Part shown: piece by piece, positions 47,301-57,109 of the stretch
Layout of the letters: each line of letters begins with the position of its first letter
How positions within the stretch are numbered: position 1 is the stretch's first letter
Assembly: GCF_900112985.1 (NCBI RefSeq)
Contig: NZ_FONS01000001.1
Location: forward strand, 927,730 to 991,729
Length of the DNA stretch: 64,000 nucleotides
Direction: 5' to 3'
Origin: Pedobacter antarcticus
GTDB taxonomy: Bacteria; Bacteroidota; Bacteroidia; Sphingobacteriales; Sphingobacteriaceae
Program-made: the position numbers and the translations under genes
Notes under the pieces: model-generated
What the model saw: the letters and a program-made list of their open reading frames with translations, nothing else
Database searches by the model: none
Told to the model about the DNA's origin: nothing

Positions 47301-47341
47301 AAAAAAGCCTGCAATCATTAAGATGAGCAGGCTTTTTTTTT
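47301..47341 (+). terminator. Orphan tRNA terminator in host DNA
   Basis: GCCTGC pairs with GCAGGC around a 14-nt loop, flanked by an A-tract and a long T-run. It is the natural end of the tRNA transcript that the prophage separated from its gene. Confidence 0.75.
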
Positions 47342-47365
47342 ATCTTTATTTAACAAGAGGAAAAA

Positions 47366-48160
47366 ATGCTGGAAATGGATTTACAAATCATCCAAAAAGA
47401 CTTGCTCGAACAGTACAAAATGACGGTTAACGAAGAAGCTTTGTTTACAGCATTTAATCAATTGGAAGATGCCTCTCTTTCTACAGACGAATTTAGTTTT
47501 TATACTTCAGTAGCATCAGTTTATTCCAGCAAAATTGAAGGGGAATCTATAGAACTGGATTCTTATATCAAACATAAACGTTTTCGCATTGAATTTCAAC
47601 CCGATTATACACGTAAAATAGATGATCTGTATCTGGCTTATCAATTTGCTTCGAAAAACAAACCAGATAAAAAAACGTTTGCTGGGATGCACACAATTTT
47701 AGCAAGACATATTGTATCTACAAACTGGCTTGGCAAATTCAGGAATCAGAATATGTTTGTTACGACAAAAGATGGTCGCATTGAATATTTCGCTGCTTCC
47801 CCTTTTGAGGTACCTTCTGAGATGGACAAATTGTACGCAGATCTGAAAGTATTGCTCGCTACTGAACTTACTATTTCAGAGACTTTCTTCTTTGCAAGTA
47901 TGATCCATATTGTATTTGTAAAAATACATCCATGGAACGACGGTAATGGTCGCAGTGGACGTTTGTTTGAGAAATGGTTCCTTTCACAAAAACTGGGAAG
48001 CAAAGCCTGGTTCGTGCAGTCTGAGAAATATTATTATACACAGCATGAGACTTATTATAATAATATAAGAGCTTTAGGTCTGGAATATCAGCATCTGGAC
48101 TATTCAAAAGCTTTACCATTTTTATTGATGTTAGCAAAGTCTGTAACGGATAAAGAGTAA
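47366..48160 (+). CDS. Fic-family protein (AMPylase-type)
   Basis: 264 residues. The Fic core is HPWNDGNGRSGR (residues 188-199), with the catalytic His first and the two Arg for the phosphates. The N-terminal inhibitory helix carries SSKIEGESIELD (residues 54-65), of the [S/T]xxxE(G/N) type, so activity is probably autoinhibited. Fic proteins transfer AMP to target proteins; this kind is often a toxin-like regulator. It is the first host gene after attR, on the plus strand. Confidence 0.9.
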   Translation: MLEMDLQIIQKDLLEQYKMTVNEEALFTAFNQLEDASLSTDEFSFYTSVASVYSSKIEGESIELDSYIKHKRFRIEFQPDYTRKIDDLYLAYQFASKNKPDKKTFAGMHTILARHIVSTNWLGKFRNQNMFVTTKDGRIEYFAASPFEVPSEMDKLYADLKVLLATELTISETFFFASMIHIVFVKIHPWNDGNGRSGRLFEKWFLSQKLGSKAWFVQSEKYYYTQHETYYNNIRALGLEYQHLDYSKALPFLLMLAKSVTDKE

Positions 48161-48367
48161 AAGCCAATTCAATTAGAAGCCAGGATAGTAAAGATTTAAT
48201 AATGCAGCCCCCCCTTCAGAGATCAGTGAGAGCAACAAGCTAATCCGTAAGTGTAATGGATGAATTTACTCTCAAATGGCTTCAAATGTAAAATATGGGG
48301 TTTAATCTAATTTTTTACAATGCAATTGCGTAGTAAGCTAGATTGCAAATCACGAAAGAACTATTCA

Positions 48368-48913
48368 ATGAAAACTCGAATTCAGCTAGCCATAGCATCA
48401 TTAATCTACCTAACGATCGGATGTAAAAGTGATTCAAATTATGAAGCGAAGAATATGCTAACTAAATCATTAGTGAGCACCTATATTAAATCTATTGATT
48501 CGCAAGGAATGATACAGATATCGCAGTCCTCTTACGGACCCGTGAATAGAGATTGCTTAACTGAAATATTAAATAAATATAAGTTTGAAATTCCATTTGA
48601 AGAAACCTTTCAAGCACAGGAAACAGATACTATAGCCTGGTCAAAAGAATTTTTCAGTAATGATTCAGTGAAAATATTAAGCAGCCGGGAAAGAAGCTCC
48701 ATTTCTAGAGATATTGCGCCATTTGATGGAGAAACATTAGACAAAACATTCTACGTCATTTCAAAGCCTATTTTTTCTAAAGATCAAAATTTTGCTATTT
48801 TAAAAAAGTATTTCTTTTGTGGTGGACGTTGCGGACAGGGAAGTGTTCTCGTTTATAAAAAGAAAGGTAATGGTTGGGTTTTACAAGAAGATATTTGCCC
48901 TATAGTTTCGTAA
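48368..48913 (+). CDS. Lipoprotein of unknown function
   Basis: 181 residues from MKTRIQLAIASLIYLTIGC; the lipobox LTIGC with Cys at position 19 shows lipidation. An upstream ATG at 48,320 gives an extra non-signal stretch and is rejected. The C-terminal part has a CGGRCGQG motif and a hydrophobic strand. No family is recognised. A possible surface lipoprotein. Confidence 0.6.
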   Translation: MKTRIQLAIASLIYLTIGCKSDSNYEAKNMLTKSLVSTYIKSIDSQGMIQISQSSYGPVNRDCLTEILNKYKFEIPFEETFQAQETDTIAWSKEFFSNDSVKILSSRERSSISRDIAPFDGETLDKTFYVISKPIFSKDQNFAILKKYFFCGGRCGQGSVLVYKKKGNGWVLQEDICPIVS

Positions 48914-48962
48914 TTAATTCCATTTTCGTTCAGGGTAGGTCTTCTGGTTGACCCATTCCAGT

Positions 48963-49655
48963 TTACTCGGAAACGCGGTTTTTCATTTTTACCATATCAA
49001 ATGCAAATTTCTTATAAACAAATAAGGGATTTGTACTTAAGTAATCTGCTAATACCCGTTCTTCATTTTCTGTGGCTGTTTCAAAATAGATCTTGCTAAA
49101 TTGATTCAGATTCTTATCATTTCTCGCGTTTTCTTCAGATAAGGCACTTACCTGATCTGTAAGTGAAGCAGATGAATCAGGTAAATGACCCATAGTAGAG
49201 GAAATACCTGAAAAAACTTCTTTGAACTCACTAGAGATTTCTGGAGCATCTGGATAGTATCTGATATACCAGATCAACACTTTTAATAAGGTGTTCCAAT
49301 CTTTGGCTTTTTTATTTATCAAATATCTGAGCGCAAAAGGCCGGACTTCATCCATTCGTCCAAGATCAGTACTTCTGGTTACTGCACCAGATATTGTACT
49401 GTTATACTTGCTAAGCATTTCATCTGAAAATTGCGACAATAACTCTAAACCTACTTCAAGGGATTTTTCAGAAAGTCCATTACTGACATATACAAGACTA
49501 AGCAGATTTTTAGCTTCGATTCTTGAAGAATCCAGTTCCGCGTGGCCTTCGCATGCGCTACAAAATGTTTGTATCTCATCTACATATTTTATATCTAGTT
49601 TAGATATAATGACCTTATGACAAAGTGCTAGCCCACCCACCGCGCCTGCTGACAT
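48963..49655 (-). CDS. Helical repeat (TPR-like) hypothetical protein
   Basis: 230 residues of paired helices with Ser/Leu-rich spacing (KNLLSLVYVSNGLSEKSLEV, then RPFALRYLINKKAKDWNTLL). No signal peptide or motif. It is a single minus-strand gene between plus-strand genes, divergent from the DUF4468-like gene. Confidence 0.55.
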   Translation of the reverse strand: MSAGAVGGLALCHKVIISKLDIKYVDEIQTFCSACEGHAELDSSRIEAKNLLSLVYVSNGLSEKSLEVGLELLSQFSDEMLSKYNSTISGAVTRSTDLGRMDEVRPFALRYLINKKAKDWNTLLKVLIWYIRYYPDAPEISSEFKEVFSGISSTMGHLPDSSASLTDQVSALSEENARNDKNLNQFSKIYFETATENEERVLADYLSTNPLFVYKKFAFDMVKMKNRVSE

Positions 49656-49797
49656 TTAATCAGCGTCCAGTCTAAGATTAGATTTATACTCCTAAGATAA
49701 ACAACATTATGAACGTAAAACAATTTACTTACAATAAACTTCCTAATAAATTCCACAGGAAATTGTTAATTTTATCCTTAAATTTAATAACCAAAAA

Positions 49798-50442
49798 ATG
49801 AAATTAAACAAATTAACGATCTCAAGTTTAGTATTTCTTTCAATGAGCTTAAGCTCTTATGCGCAAGATGCGATAACCTGGAGTACATTTAGAAATGGAA
49901 GTAAGGTTGCAGATACTGTAGCTCTAGGCGATTACTTACCACTGAGGGATAACGAAGTATATGTAGAAGCAGTTATTGAACTCCCAAATACATCAAAGCA
50001 AGAGTTATTTTCACGTTCCAAACTAGCAATTCAGAAGACCTTTGCGAACAATAAAATGGGGACTTCGAATTATGATGCAGAAGCTGGAATTAGCAGTATC
50101 AACAATTTCTATGATATCAGTGATATGACAGCTTTAAGTGCCTTCGGCTCAAATCCAAGTACTGATCAGTATTATTTTAATGCAGTATTGTCGATCATAG
50201 TTAAGGATGATAAATACAAAATAAAAATGGAAGTTCCTCAGTATACGTACGGCCAATCATCCAGATATAAGACATATTCGGACTTCCAATCGCAAAGTAA
50301 ACCTGTAGGTTCCCTGGCTAATTCTAGGCAAAACGGTAAACGACAAAGAATGAGAGTGTTGAAAACACTTAATGACAAGATGCTATCTACTTTTAATTTA
50401 GTCCAAAAAGAGATGTCAAAAAAGCTTGATACAGATTTTTAA
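49798..50442 (+). CDS. Secreted DUF4468-like protein
   Basis: 214 residues with a signal peptide (MKLNKLTISSLVFLSMSLSSYAQ). Residues about 45-80 (VYVEAVIELPNTSKQELFSR) and SAIVKDDKYKIKMEV-like strands fit a DUF4468 (TBP-like fold) domain, common in Bacteroidota. Function unknown. A terminator follows. Confidence 0.65.
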   Translation: MKLNKLTISSLVFLSMSLSSYAQDAITWSTFRNGSKVADTVALGDYLPLRDNEVYVEAVIELPNTSKQELFSRSKLAIQKTFANNKMGTSNYDAEAGISSINNFYDISDMTALSAFGSNPSTDQYYFNAVLSIIVKDDKYKIKMEVPQYTYGQSSRYKTYSDFQSQSKPVGSLANSRQNGKRQRMRVLKTLNDKMLSTFNLVQKEMSKKLDTDF

Positions 50443-50449
50443 TCTAAAT

Positions 50450-50482
50450 AATCTCCCTGATTTGAGATCAGGGAGATTATCT
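50450..50482 (+). terminator. Intrinsic terminator
   Basis: AATCTCCCTGA pairs with TCAGGGAGATT (11 bp), followed by ATCTTTT. Bases 50,483-50,717 after it contain no gene I support; see the remnant note at 50,620. Confidence 0.8.
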
Positions 50483-50619
50483 TTTCATTGTTTTATATAA
50501 TAAACAATTGCAATGAAAATGATTAATATATTAAACAAACAATATAAATCTGGCTTTTTCTCTTTGTTGTCTGGTAAAACCGGTATTAGTATTTTTGTTG
50601 CTATTTTAAAATATCCAAA

Positions 50620-50700
50620 TTATTCAATTGCCCATCCGCTAAAATTTGTATTTTCATCCAGAGTTACTTTTGAAGTTCCGACACCGCCATTATGGCTAAA
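50620..50700 (-). pseudogene. Possible decayed gene fragment
   Basis: A short minus-strand frame reads SHNGGVGTSKVTLDENTNF, then SGWAIE and a stop, like the C-terminus of a secreted protein. It has no start and is limited by a stop to its left. It may be a remnant or chance. Confidence 0.2.
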
Positions 50701-50717
50701 CCTACTCTATTAATTCT

Positions 50718-51674
50718 ATGTTTACTAAAATATCTGTACTAGTCACACTCATTGTATATACCTGCTTCCAATCGCTATTTGCTCAAAATCTATATTCTAA
50801 AGCCTATGGAGATCGCAAGAACCCACCAATGATTTATATACATGGCGGCCCCAGAGGAAACTCAACTTTATTTGAAGGTACCACTGCACAAAAGTTAGCA
50901 GACCTGGGTTTCTATGTGATCGTATATGACAGAAGAGGTGAAGGCCGTTCCAAAGATAGTTCAGCTAATCTTACCTTTGATGAGGCATCTCATGATCTTA
51001 ATAACCTGATAAAACAATATGGGCTAAAAAAAGTAAGCCTGATAGGGCATAGTTTTGGAGGAATTGTTTCGACCTTATTTACGAATCAAAATCCAGAAAA
51101 AGTTGATCGGCTGATCTTGGTTGGTGCTCTTTTCGCGCAACAGGAGAGTTATGACTATATACTTCGTACGGGCGCACAGACGGCTACAGCACAAAATGAT
51201 ACAGCATCCATACGCAAGATAAACTATATAAATACTTTAGATAAACGTGGGGCTGAATATCGTCAGCTAACATACGAGATTGCCTCTCGTTTTGGATATT
51301 TCAAAATGCCCAAGCCTACAGAAGAGTCGAAAAACGTAAACAAAGAATATGATACTGGCGACTTTTATAAGTCCAACATACGCAATAATCAGGCGCCTGT
51401 TTTATTTTACAAGAATGAATCCCACGTAAATATTGATACAAAGCCTATCTTAAAAAGCCTGTCAACTAAGGGTGTAAAACTATTTGCTATCTATGGAGCG
51501 AATGACGGCATTTTCTCTTCCAAACAAATCTCAGATCTAGAGAAAATTACCGGTAAGAAAAAACTCTATATTATCGAAAATTGTTCCCACTACCCATTCG
51601 TAGATCAGCAAAGTCAATTCCTAAAAATAATGAGGAGTATAATGGAAGAAAAATTGAAAGCCCCGCTCGCTTAA
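50718..51674 (+). CDS. Secreted alpha/beta hydrolase
   Basis: 318 residues with a signal peptide (MFTKISVLVTLIVYTCFQSLFAQ). The oxyanion segment IYIHGGPRGN near residue 41, nucleophile GHSFGG near residue 115, acid in YGANDG near 260 and His in CSHYPF near 290 make a complete catalytic triad. The fold resembles proline iminopeptidase or epoxide-hydrolase types; the substrate is unknown. Independent transcription, with no downstream gene in the same operon evident. Confidence 0.85.
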   Translation: MFTKISVLVTLIVYTCFQSLFAQNLYSKAYGDRKNPPMIYIHGGPRGNSTLFEGTTAQKLADLGFYVIVYDRRGEGRSKDSSANLTFDEASHDLNNLIKQYGLKKVSLIGHSFGGIVSTLFTNQNPEKVDRLILVGALFAQQESYDYILRTGAQTATAQNDTASIRKINYINTLDKRGAEYRQLTYEIASRFGYFKMPKPTEESKNVNKEYDTGDFYKSNIRNNQAPVLFYKNESHVNIDTKPILKSLSTKGVKLFAIYGANDGIFSSKQISDLEKITGKKKLYIIENCSHYPFVDQQSQFLKIMRSIMEEKLKAPLA

Positions 51675-51831
51675 ATTCTTCACCTCTCCTCCCATTCATC
51701 GTTAAAGCGATTTAGCTCATTTGGTTTTAAAAAAAAAACACACCCGTCCAATCCCAGCAAATATTTGATTAATTACAAAAAACTTATAGCTTTATTCGGT
51801 CAATACAACCTGATTCAATAAACCAAAACTC

Positions 51832-52425
51832 TTGAACGGAGAAAAAATAATTAAGGAAAATCTGCCGGAACCCCGCCAGGAAGATCACCAGAGGCGTGCC
51901 TATACTGATTTGATCAAAAAGTATTCTAAGCAGCTTTTCGATTTTGGCTATCGGTTTTGTCCGGATGAAGACATTGTCAAAGATTGTATCCAGCAACTTT
52001 ATCTTGATTTATGGAACCGGCGCTTTGATATTAGTGAAAATTCTACCATTAAATCCTACTTATTTAAAGCAATTAGGAACCGGGTTCTGCGTGAAAAAAA
52101 CAAATGGTTCAAAGAGGAACTACTCGAGGAAGACTACGGCTTCGTATTAGATTTTGCCATTGACAGCAAACTGATTACTGATACCGCCAACCTGGAACTC
52201 GCACAGAAAGTCAGGAAGGCCATACAAACGCTGCCGGCAAGACAGCGGGAAATAATTTATCTGAAATTTTTTGAAGACCTGGATATTCAGCAGATCTCCA
52301 GTATTATGAATATTAACAAGCAATCTGCTCACAACCTACTTCAAAAAGCCTACTCGAGCCTTCGGGCAGACTGGAGCGTGCTATTCCTATTATTCGCCAC
52401 AACCCTGCAGCTTTACCGCTCTTAA
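51832..52425 (+). CDS. ECF RNA polymerase sigma factor (FecI-like)
   Basis: 197 residues from a TTG start (MNGEKIIKENLPEP). Sigma-2 region: YRFCPDEDIVKDCIQQLYLD near residue 40 and SYLFKAIRNRVL near 77. Sigma-4 HTH: ALPARQREIIYLKF-like segment LPARQREIIYLKFFEDLDIQ near 133. This and the FecR gene form a cell-surface signalling pair for the SusC-type receptor. Confidence 0.88.
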   Translation: MNGEKIIKENLPEPRQEDHQRRAYTDLIKKYSKQLFDFGYRFCPDEDIVKDCIQQLYLDLWNRRFDISENSTIKSYLFKAIRNRVLREKNKWFKEELLEEDYGFVLDFAIDSKLITDTANLELAQKVRKAIQTLPARQREIIYLKFFEDLDIQQISSIMNINKQSAHNLLQKAYSSLRADWSVLFLLFATTLQLYRS

Positions 52426-52560
52426 CCAGCATTTCGATTCTCTATCAGTAAAATTAAAACGCTGTTTTACAACACATTAAAAATAATATCTAAAAAAAAA
52501 TCTGCAACAGGGGTAATATGATGCAGTATCAGGGTATTACTATTAACCAAATATTTCCTT

Positions 52561-53604
52561 ATGAACGATTACCGGAACTACGAAGCGGAAGACTTTCTGT
52601 GCGATGGATTTTTTATAGAATGGGTACTAAATCCAAAACCCGAACACCGGGTATTTTGGCAAACCTGGCTAAGCGAAAATCCAGACCGCCGCGAACACGT
52701 AAGAAAGGCTGTTGTAATTATAAGGGCATTGCAGATCAAGCCTAACGACAAACAATTGTCAGATCAGGACGTAGCAGATATGTCCGAACGTTTTCTCCAT
52801 TCTATTACGCCAAAGCACTCTCGCTTATTTAAGTTATCTACCCGCTGGACGGCTGCAGCTGCTGTACTCATACTTGTTGTGGGAACGATCCTTTTCAAAC
52901 AAAACAGACAGTCCCCTGATATTCTGGCAACCACACAATCCAGCCTTGTTAAAGTATACAATGATAAACAAACACCGCAACTCCTTCAGCTCGCTGACGG
53001 GAGTATCGTCGTTTTAAAATCCCGCTCGGAAATAACTTATCCGTTAAAATTCAGCAGTACGAATCGTGAAGTATTTTTAAAGGGAGAAGCATTCTTTGAA
53101 GTAAGGAAAGACTCACTTAAAGCATTTCTGATTCATACGGGCAATATGGTAACTAAGGTACTTGGCACCAGTTTTACTGTTAGCGCTTACGATGGCGACA
53201 ATGGATTCCGGGTTATGGTGAACACGGGTAAAGTAGAGGTATCCAACAACCAAAAAAGTGCTGATGGCAGCGCTAAGGCATCGGTAATTCTGACGCCTAA
53301 CCTCCAAACGGTGTATCAACCTAAATTATCATCATTTAAAACAAACCCAGTGAGCATACCCCTTATTCTCTCACCTTCACTTGCTAAAAAGGAATTTTCA
53401 TTCACCAATGCACCCCTCCCGGTTATTATTAAAAAATTGGAACAAGCCTACGGCGTAACAATCAGTTATGATAAGGAAAAATATGAAGAGGTGACTGTGA
53501 CAGCCTCGTTGTCAAAGTTACCGCTGGATGAGAAAGTGCGCGCCATTTGTAAAGCCATTGACGCAGTTTACGAATTCAAAGATGGAACCATCTCTATAAA
53601 ATAG
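52561..53604 (+). CDS. FecR-type anti-sigma factor
   Basis: 347 residues. The cytoplasmic N-terminus (to residue 85) binds sigma; a membrane helix (WTAAAAVLILVVGTILF) lies at about residues 97-113. The periplasmic FecR domain follows (LADGSIVVLKSRSEITYPLK, then FEVRKDSLKAFLIHTG) and a DUF4974-like C-terminal domain (LPVIIKKLEQAYGVTISYD). It senses substrate passage through the STN domain of the SusC partner. Confidence 0.92.
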   Translation: MNDYRNYEAEDFLCDGFFIEWVLNPKPEHRVFWQTWLSENPDRREHVRKAVVIIRALQIKPNDKQLSDQDVADMSERFLHSITPKHSRLFKLSTRWTAAAAVLILVVGTILFKQNRQSPDILATTQSSLVKVYNDKQTPQLLQLADGSIVVLKSRSEITYPLKFSSTNREVFLKGEAFFEVRKDSLKAFLIHTGNMVTKVLGTSFTVSAYDGDNGFRVMVNTGKVEVSNNQKSADGSAKASVILTPNLQTVYQPKLSSFKTNPVSIPLILSPSLAKKEFSFTNAPLPVIIKKLEQAYGVTISYDKEKYEEVTVTASLSKLPLDEKVRAICKAIDAVYEFKDGTISIK

Positions 53605-53666
53605 ACCCAAATAAACCACAAACCTAAATCCTATGCGTATGAAGATATAGAAACCATAATTCATAA

Positions 53667-53702
53667 AAAAACCGATAGTATTCGAAGTACTACCGGTTTT
53701 TA
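53667..53702 (+). terminator. Terminator of the sigma/FecR operon
   Basis: AAACCGATAGTA pairs with TACTACCGGTTT with one mismatch around TTCGAAG and is followed by a short TTT. It ends the sigma/FecR transcript. Confidence 0.7.
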
Positions 53703-53706
53703 ATGC

Positions 53707-53775
53707 AAGCCCCTCTAAATGATTCCAGCCATTAGATGACGCAGCCTTTTCAGGCTGTGCCGGGGCTTTTTGTTG
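53707..53775 (+). ncRNA. Three-way-junction RNA with terminator-like closing stem before susC
   Basis: Three helices can form: AAGCCCC with GGGGCTT (closing, followed by TTTT), TCTAAATG with CATTAGA, and CAGCC with GGCTG. The closing stem with its U-run acts as a terminator, so the element might be an attenuator or riboswitch in the SusC leader, or just a second terminator. The ligand is unknown. Confidence 0.4.
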
Positions 53776-53806
53776 AGTTGATAATCACTATAACCCATTC
53801 AAAAAT

Positions 53807-56800
53807 ATGAAATATAAAGATCTACTCGTAAAAATTATGAGAATAACATTTTTACAGTTAACTATTTTGTTTTTAGTATTTGGCACTACGCTTGCAAAAG
53901 ACACCAAGGCGCAAGCAGTTCTGAAAACGAAAATCACTATTAATGAGCCATCCATTTACCTTGACCGGCTTCTAAAGCAACTGGAGAAGGACTACAGCGT
54001 CAATTTCGTTTACAGCCCGCGTGTAGTGGACGCTAAAATGAAGGTGAATGCCTTTAGCCAATTACGTCCCCTATCGGAACTGCTCGATCAGCTTTTAGCA
54101 CCGTTAAATCTGGAATATGAGGCCGCTGATGACGTAATTATCATTTCAAAAAAGCAGTCCGTAAAGAGTATACAGAGTAATATCATGGCCGATATTGCCA
54201 TTACCGGTAAAGTGGTAGACGAAAAGACCGGAGATCCTTTGCCAGGCGTAACTGTGAAGATGAGGGATGCAGGTTCCAGTGTAGTAACCGATTCAAACGG
54301 GATCTATAAAATTACTGTCCCCAACGAACAGGCAATACTTGTATTTTCATATATCGGTTATAAGCAGGAAGAAAGAGCCGTCGCCCAGTCAAAAATCATT
54401 AATGTAGTCTTGACTCTCAATCAAAGCAATCTAAGCGAAGTTGTGGTGGTGGGTTACGGAAAGCAAAAAAGAACAACTGTAACCGGAGCAGTCACCAGTG
54501 CGAATCTCGAACCTTTCAGGGATGCCCCGAATACAAATATTGCACAAAATCTTCAGGGCACAGTGCCCGGCCTGAACGTAGGCCCGGTAACCAAAGCAGG
54601 CTCAACACCACAAATAACAATCAGAGGTCAGAATACGATAAATGGTAATAGAAATGTACTCATCATTCTTGATGGTATACAATATAATAATTCACTGGAA
54701 TCAATTAATCCGGATGATATAGAATCAATTGACGTATTGAAGGATGCATCCTCAACTGCTGTATATGGTGCACAGGCAGCGAATGGCGTAATCCTGGTCA
54801 GTAGTAGAAAAGGTAAAAATAACACAAAACCACGGATCTCCTTCTCTTCATCTTATACCACCCAAAATCCTTCAGGTAACCTGAGACCACTGAACAGGGA
54901 AGAAACACTTGAAAAGGTTCGGAAAATGTATTATACAGAAGCCTTTCTTGCCCCCGGATATACGCAACCCAACCCCGATTTTAATCTGGCTAATAAAGTA
55001 GATATTTCCCAGCGCGATGTTAACGGCAAGATTGTAGACACTGATTTTAACTGGAATAAGGCTGGTAGTCAAAAAGGTTTTATCCAAGACAATCAATTGA
55101 GTATCTCCGGTGGAGGAGAGAAAGTTAGTTATCTGATCTCCGGAGGGTATACCAATCAGAAAGGATATATTATCAATGATCTGTTTAAACGTAAAAGTTT
55201 GCGTGCAAATATTGAGACACAACCGACATCCTGGTTAAAAATAGGATTACAGACATTTGGTTCATTCGTGAACCAGGATGGTGCCGAGCCGGGACTTACC
55301 GACCTGAGACGGACATCACCTTTGAACTCTCCGTATAATGCCGACGGCACACTGAAACCAAACCCTTATGAAGGAAACAATTCATCCAATCCCTTCCTTA
55401 CCTATGATGTAGATGACTATGAGCGCCATAATTATTATTTCGCCAATATTTATGCCGACGCTAATATTCCTTTCATTAAAGGTTTAAACTACAGGTTCAA
55501 CTTCGGTAATAATGCCCGCACCGATAACCATTATTTTGCCAGTAAATATGGCGCCGGTCTTACAGGTGAGGCCTACAAACAGAACCAACAGTATTATGAT
55601 TATATGCTGGATAATATTCTCACCTACTCCCGCACTTTCAATAAACATTCCATAAACGCAACGCTGGTGTATGGAGCTATCGAACGTCAAAATGAATCCA
55701 CCGAGGCAAAAGCAAACGGATTCACCAGGCTTACTTTAGGCTATCATAATTTGCAACAGGGCACTAACAGATTTACAACTTCAAACGCATGGTCAGAATC
55801 ATTAAACTACCAGATGGCGAGGATAAACTATGCTTTTGACGGTAAATATTTAGTGACCGCCACCCTGAGACGCGATGGATTCTCGGGCTTTGCAAAAAAT
55901 AGTAAATACGGAATTTTCCCTTCGGCCTCTGCAGGTTGGGTATTCACAGAGGAATCTTTTTTAAAAAATCTTCCATGGCTTAATTTTGGTAAACTGAGAG
56001 TAGGTTACGGCGTAAGTGGAAATCAAACTAGCCGTTACAGTTCACTAAGCAAAGTATCAACTCAACCTGCCTATGTTTTTGGAGACGGCGGAACCACCCA
56101 ATATGGTCAGTATATAGATATACTGGGTAATCCAGATCTCAAATGGGAGCGCACCTATGAACTGAATACAGGACTGGATTTCACCCTGTTCCAAAGCCGT
56201 CTAACTGGGAGTTTTGATTACTACAGTAGAAAAACCAGAGATCTTCTATATAGTGTGGATATTCCGAATATTACTGGTTACAGCAAAATAAATACAAACA
56301 TTGGAGAGATTGCCAATAAAGGTTTTGAACTTAGTCTGAGTTCTAAAAATATTGATGGCAGATCTTTTAAATGGAATACAACTTTTTCATTTTCGAGAAA
56401 TGTAAACAAGGTCATGAAGCTGCTTGGCACTGGTGACTTAGTCGCTAGTAAGTTATTCATTGGCCAACCGATCAACGCTGTATTTGATTACCGGACCAAT
56501 GGCATTTATCAAATTGGAGAAACAGCGCCCGTCGGCTATAACACGGGTAATTACCGGGTGATAGACCTAAATGGTGATGGTGTTGTAAATACAGCTGACA
56601 GATCGATACTCGGCTCCGAAGACCCGGCTTACCGGTTTAGTGTCCTAAACAGTTTTCAATACAAAAACTTCAGCTTAAGCATATTTATCAATTCGATTCA
56701 GGGTGGTCATAAAGGATACCTGGGCAACAATAGCCAGTCTTGGATGCTTAGTGACAATAACATTAGATGGAACTACCTGAGTGCAGTAGATTTCTGGAGT

Positions 56801-57097
56801 CCAGGTAACCCTGACGGAGAGTATCCTATGTTCCAGAAAGCCCCAACAATCAATCCTTCCGTATTTCGCAACCGCAGTTTTATCCGCCTGCAGGATGTCA
56901 CGCTGTCCTATAAGATAGCGAACAGTTTCACCAAGAAAATGGAAATTCAAAACCTAAGTGTATTTGCCAGCGGAAAGAACCTCGTGACCTTAACCAAATG
57001 GAAGGGTTGGGATCCGGAAATAAGCGAGGGCGGCCTGAATATAGATGGTCGTCCACTGCTGGTGGGCTACTCATTTGGACTTAATTTAACCTTCTAA
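53807..57097 (+). CDS. SusC/RagA-type TonB-dependent outer-membrane transporter with STN domain
   Basis: 1,096 residues. A signal region (MRITFLQLTILFLVFGTTLA) leads to an STN domain (residues about 55-108), which talks to FecR. A CarboxypepD-reg-like domain follows (ITGKVVDEKTGDPLPGVTV, near 128-212), then the plug (SEVVVVGYGKQKRTTVTGAV, near 215). The barrel ends LNLTF. With the lipoprotein SusD it imports a glycan or other oligomer. Its STN domain and the sigma/FecR genes show transport-coupled regulation. Confidence 0.95.
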   Translation: MKYKDLLVKIMRITFLQLTILFLVFGTTLAKDTKAQAVLKTKITINEPSIYLDRLLKQLEKDYSVNFVYSPRVVDAKMKVNAFSQLRPLSELLDQLLAPLNLEYEAADDVIIISKKQSVKSIQSNIMADIAITGKVVDEKTGDPLPGVTVKMRDAGSSVVTDSNGIYKITVPNEQAILVFSYIGYKQEERAVAQSKIINVVLTLNQSNLSEVVVVGYGKQKRTTVTGAVTSANLEPFRDAPNTNIAQNLQGTVPGLNVGPVTKAGSTPQITIRGQNTINGNRNVLIILDGIQYNNSLESINPDDIESIDVLKDASSTAVYGAQAANGVILVSSRKGKNNTKPRISFSSSYTTQNPSGNLRPLNREETLEKVRKMYYTEAFLAPGYTQPNPDFNLANKVDISQRDVNGKIVDTDFNWNKAGSQKGFIQDNQLSISGGGEKVSYLISGGYTNQKGYIINDLFKRKSLRANIETQPTSWLKIGLQTFGSFVNQDGAEPGLTDLRRTSPLNSPYNADGTLKPNPYEGNNSSNPFLTYDVDDYERHNYYFANIYADANIPFIKGLNYRFNFGNNARTDNHYFASKYGAGLTGEAYKQNQQYYDYMLDNILTYSRTFNKHSINATLVYGAIERQNESTEAKANGFTRLTLGYHNLQQGTNRFTTSNAWSESLNYQMARINYAFDGKYLVTATLRRDGFSGFAKNSKYGIFPSASAGWVFTEESFLKNLPWLNFGKLRVGYGVSGNQTSRYSSLSKVSTQPAYVFGDGGTTQYGQYIDILGNPDLKWERTYELNTGLDFTLFQSRLTGSFDYYSRKTRDLLYSVDIPNITGYSKINTNIGEIANKGFELSLSSKNIDGRSFKWNTTFSFSRNVNKVMKLLGTGDLVASKLFIGQPINAVFDYRTNGIYQIGETAPVGYNTGNYRVIDLNGDGVVNTADRSILGSEDPAYRFSVLNSFQYKNFSLSIFINSIQGGHKGYLGNNSQSWMLSDNNIRWNYLSAVDFWSPGNPDGEYPMFQKAPTINPSVFRNRSFIRLQDVTLSYKIANSFTKKMEIQNLSVFASGKNLVTLTKWKGWDPEISEGGLNIDGRPLLVGYSFGLNLTF

Positions 57098-57109
57098 ATC
57101 GTATTGAAC

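Noticed and set aside
50513..50713. 66-codon plus-strand frame
   Set aside because: Composition is unlike a protein, and a more protein-like fragment lies on the opposite strand.
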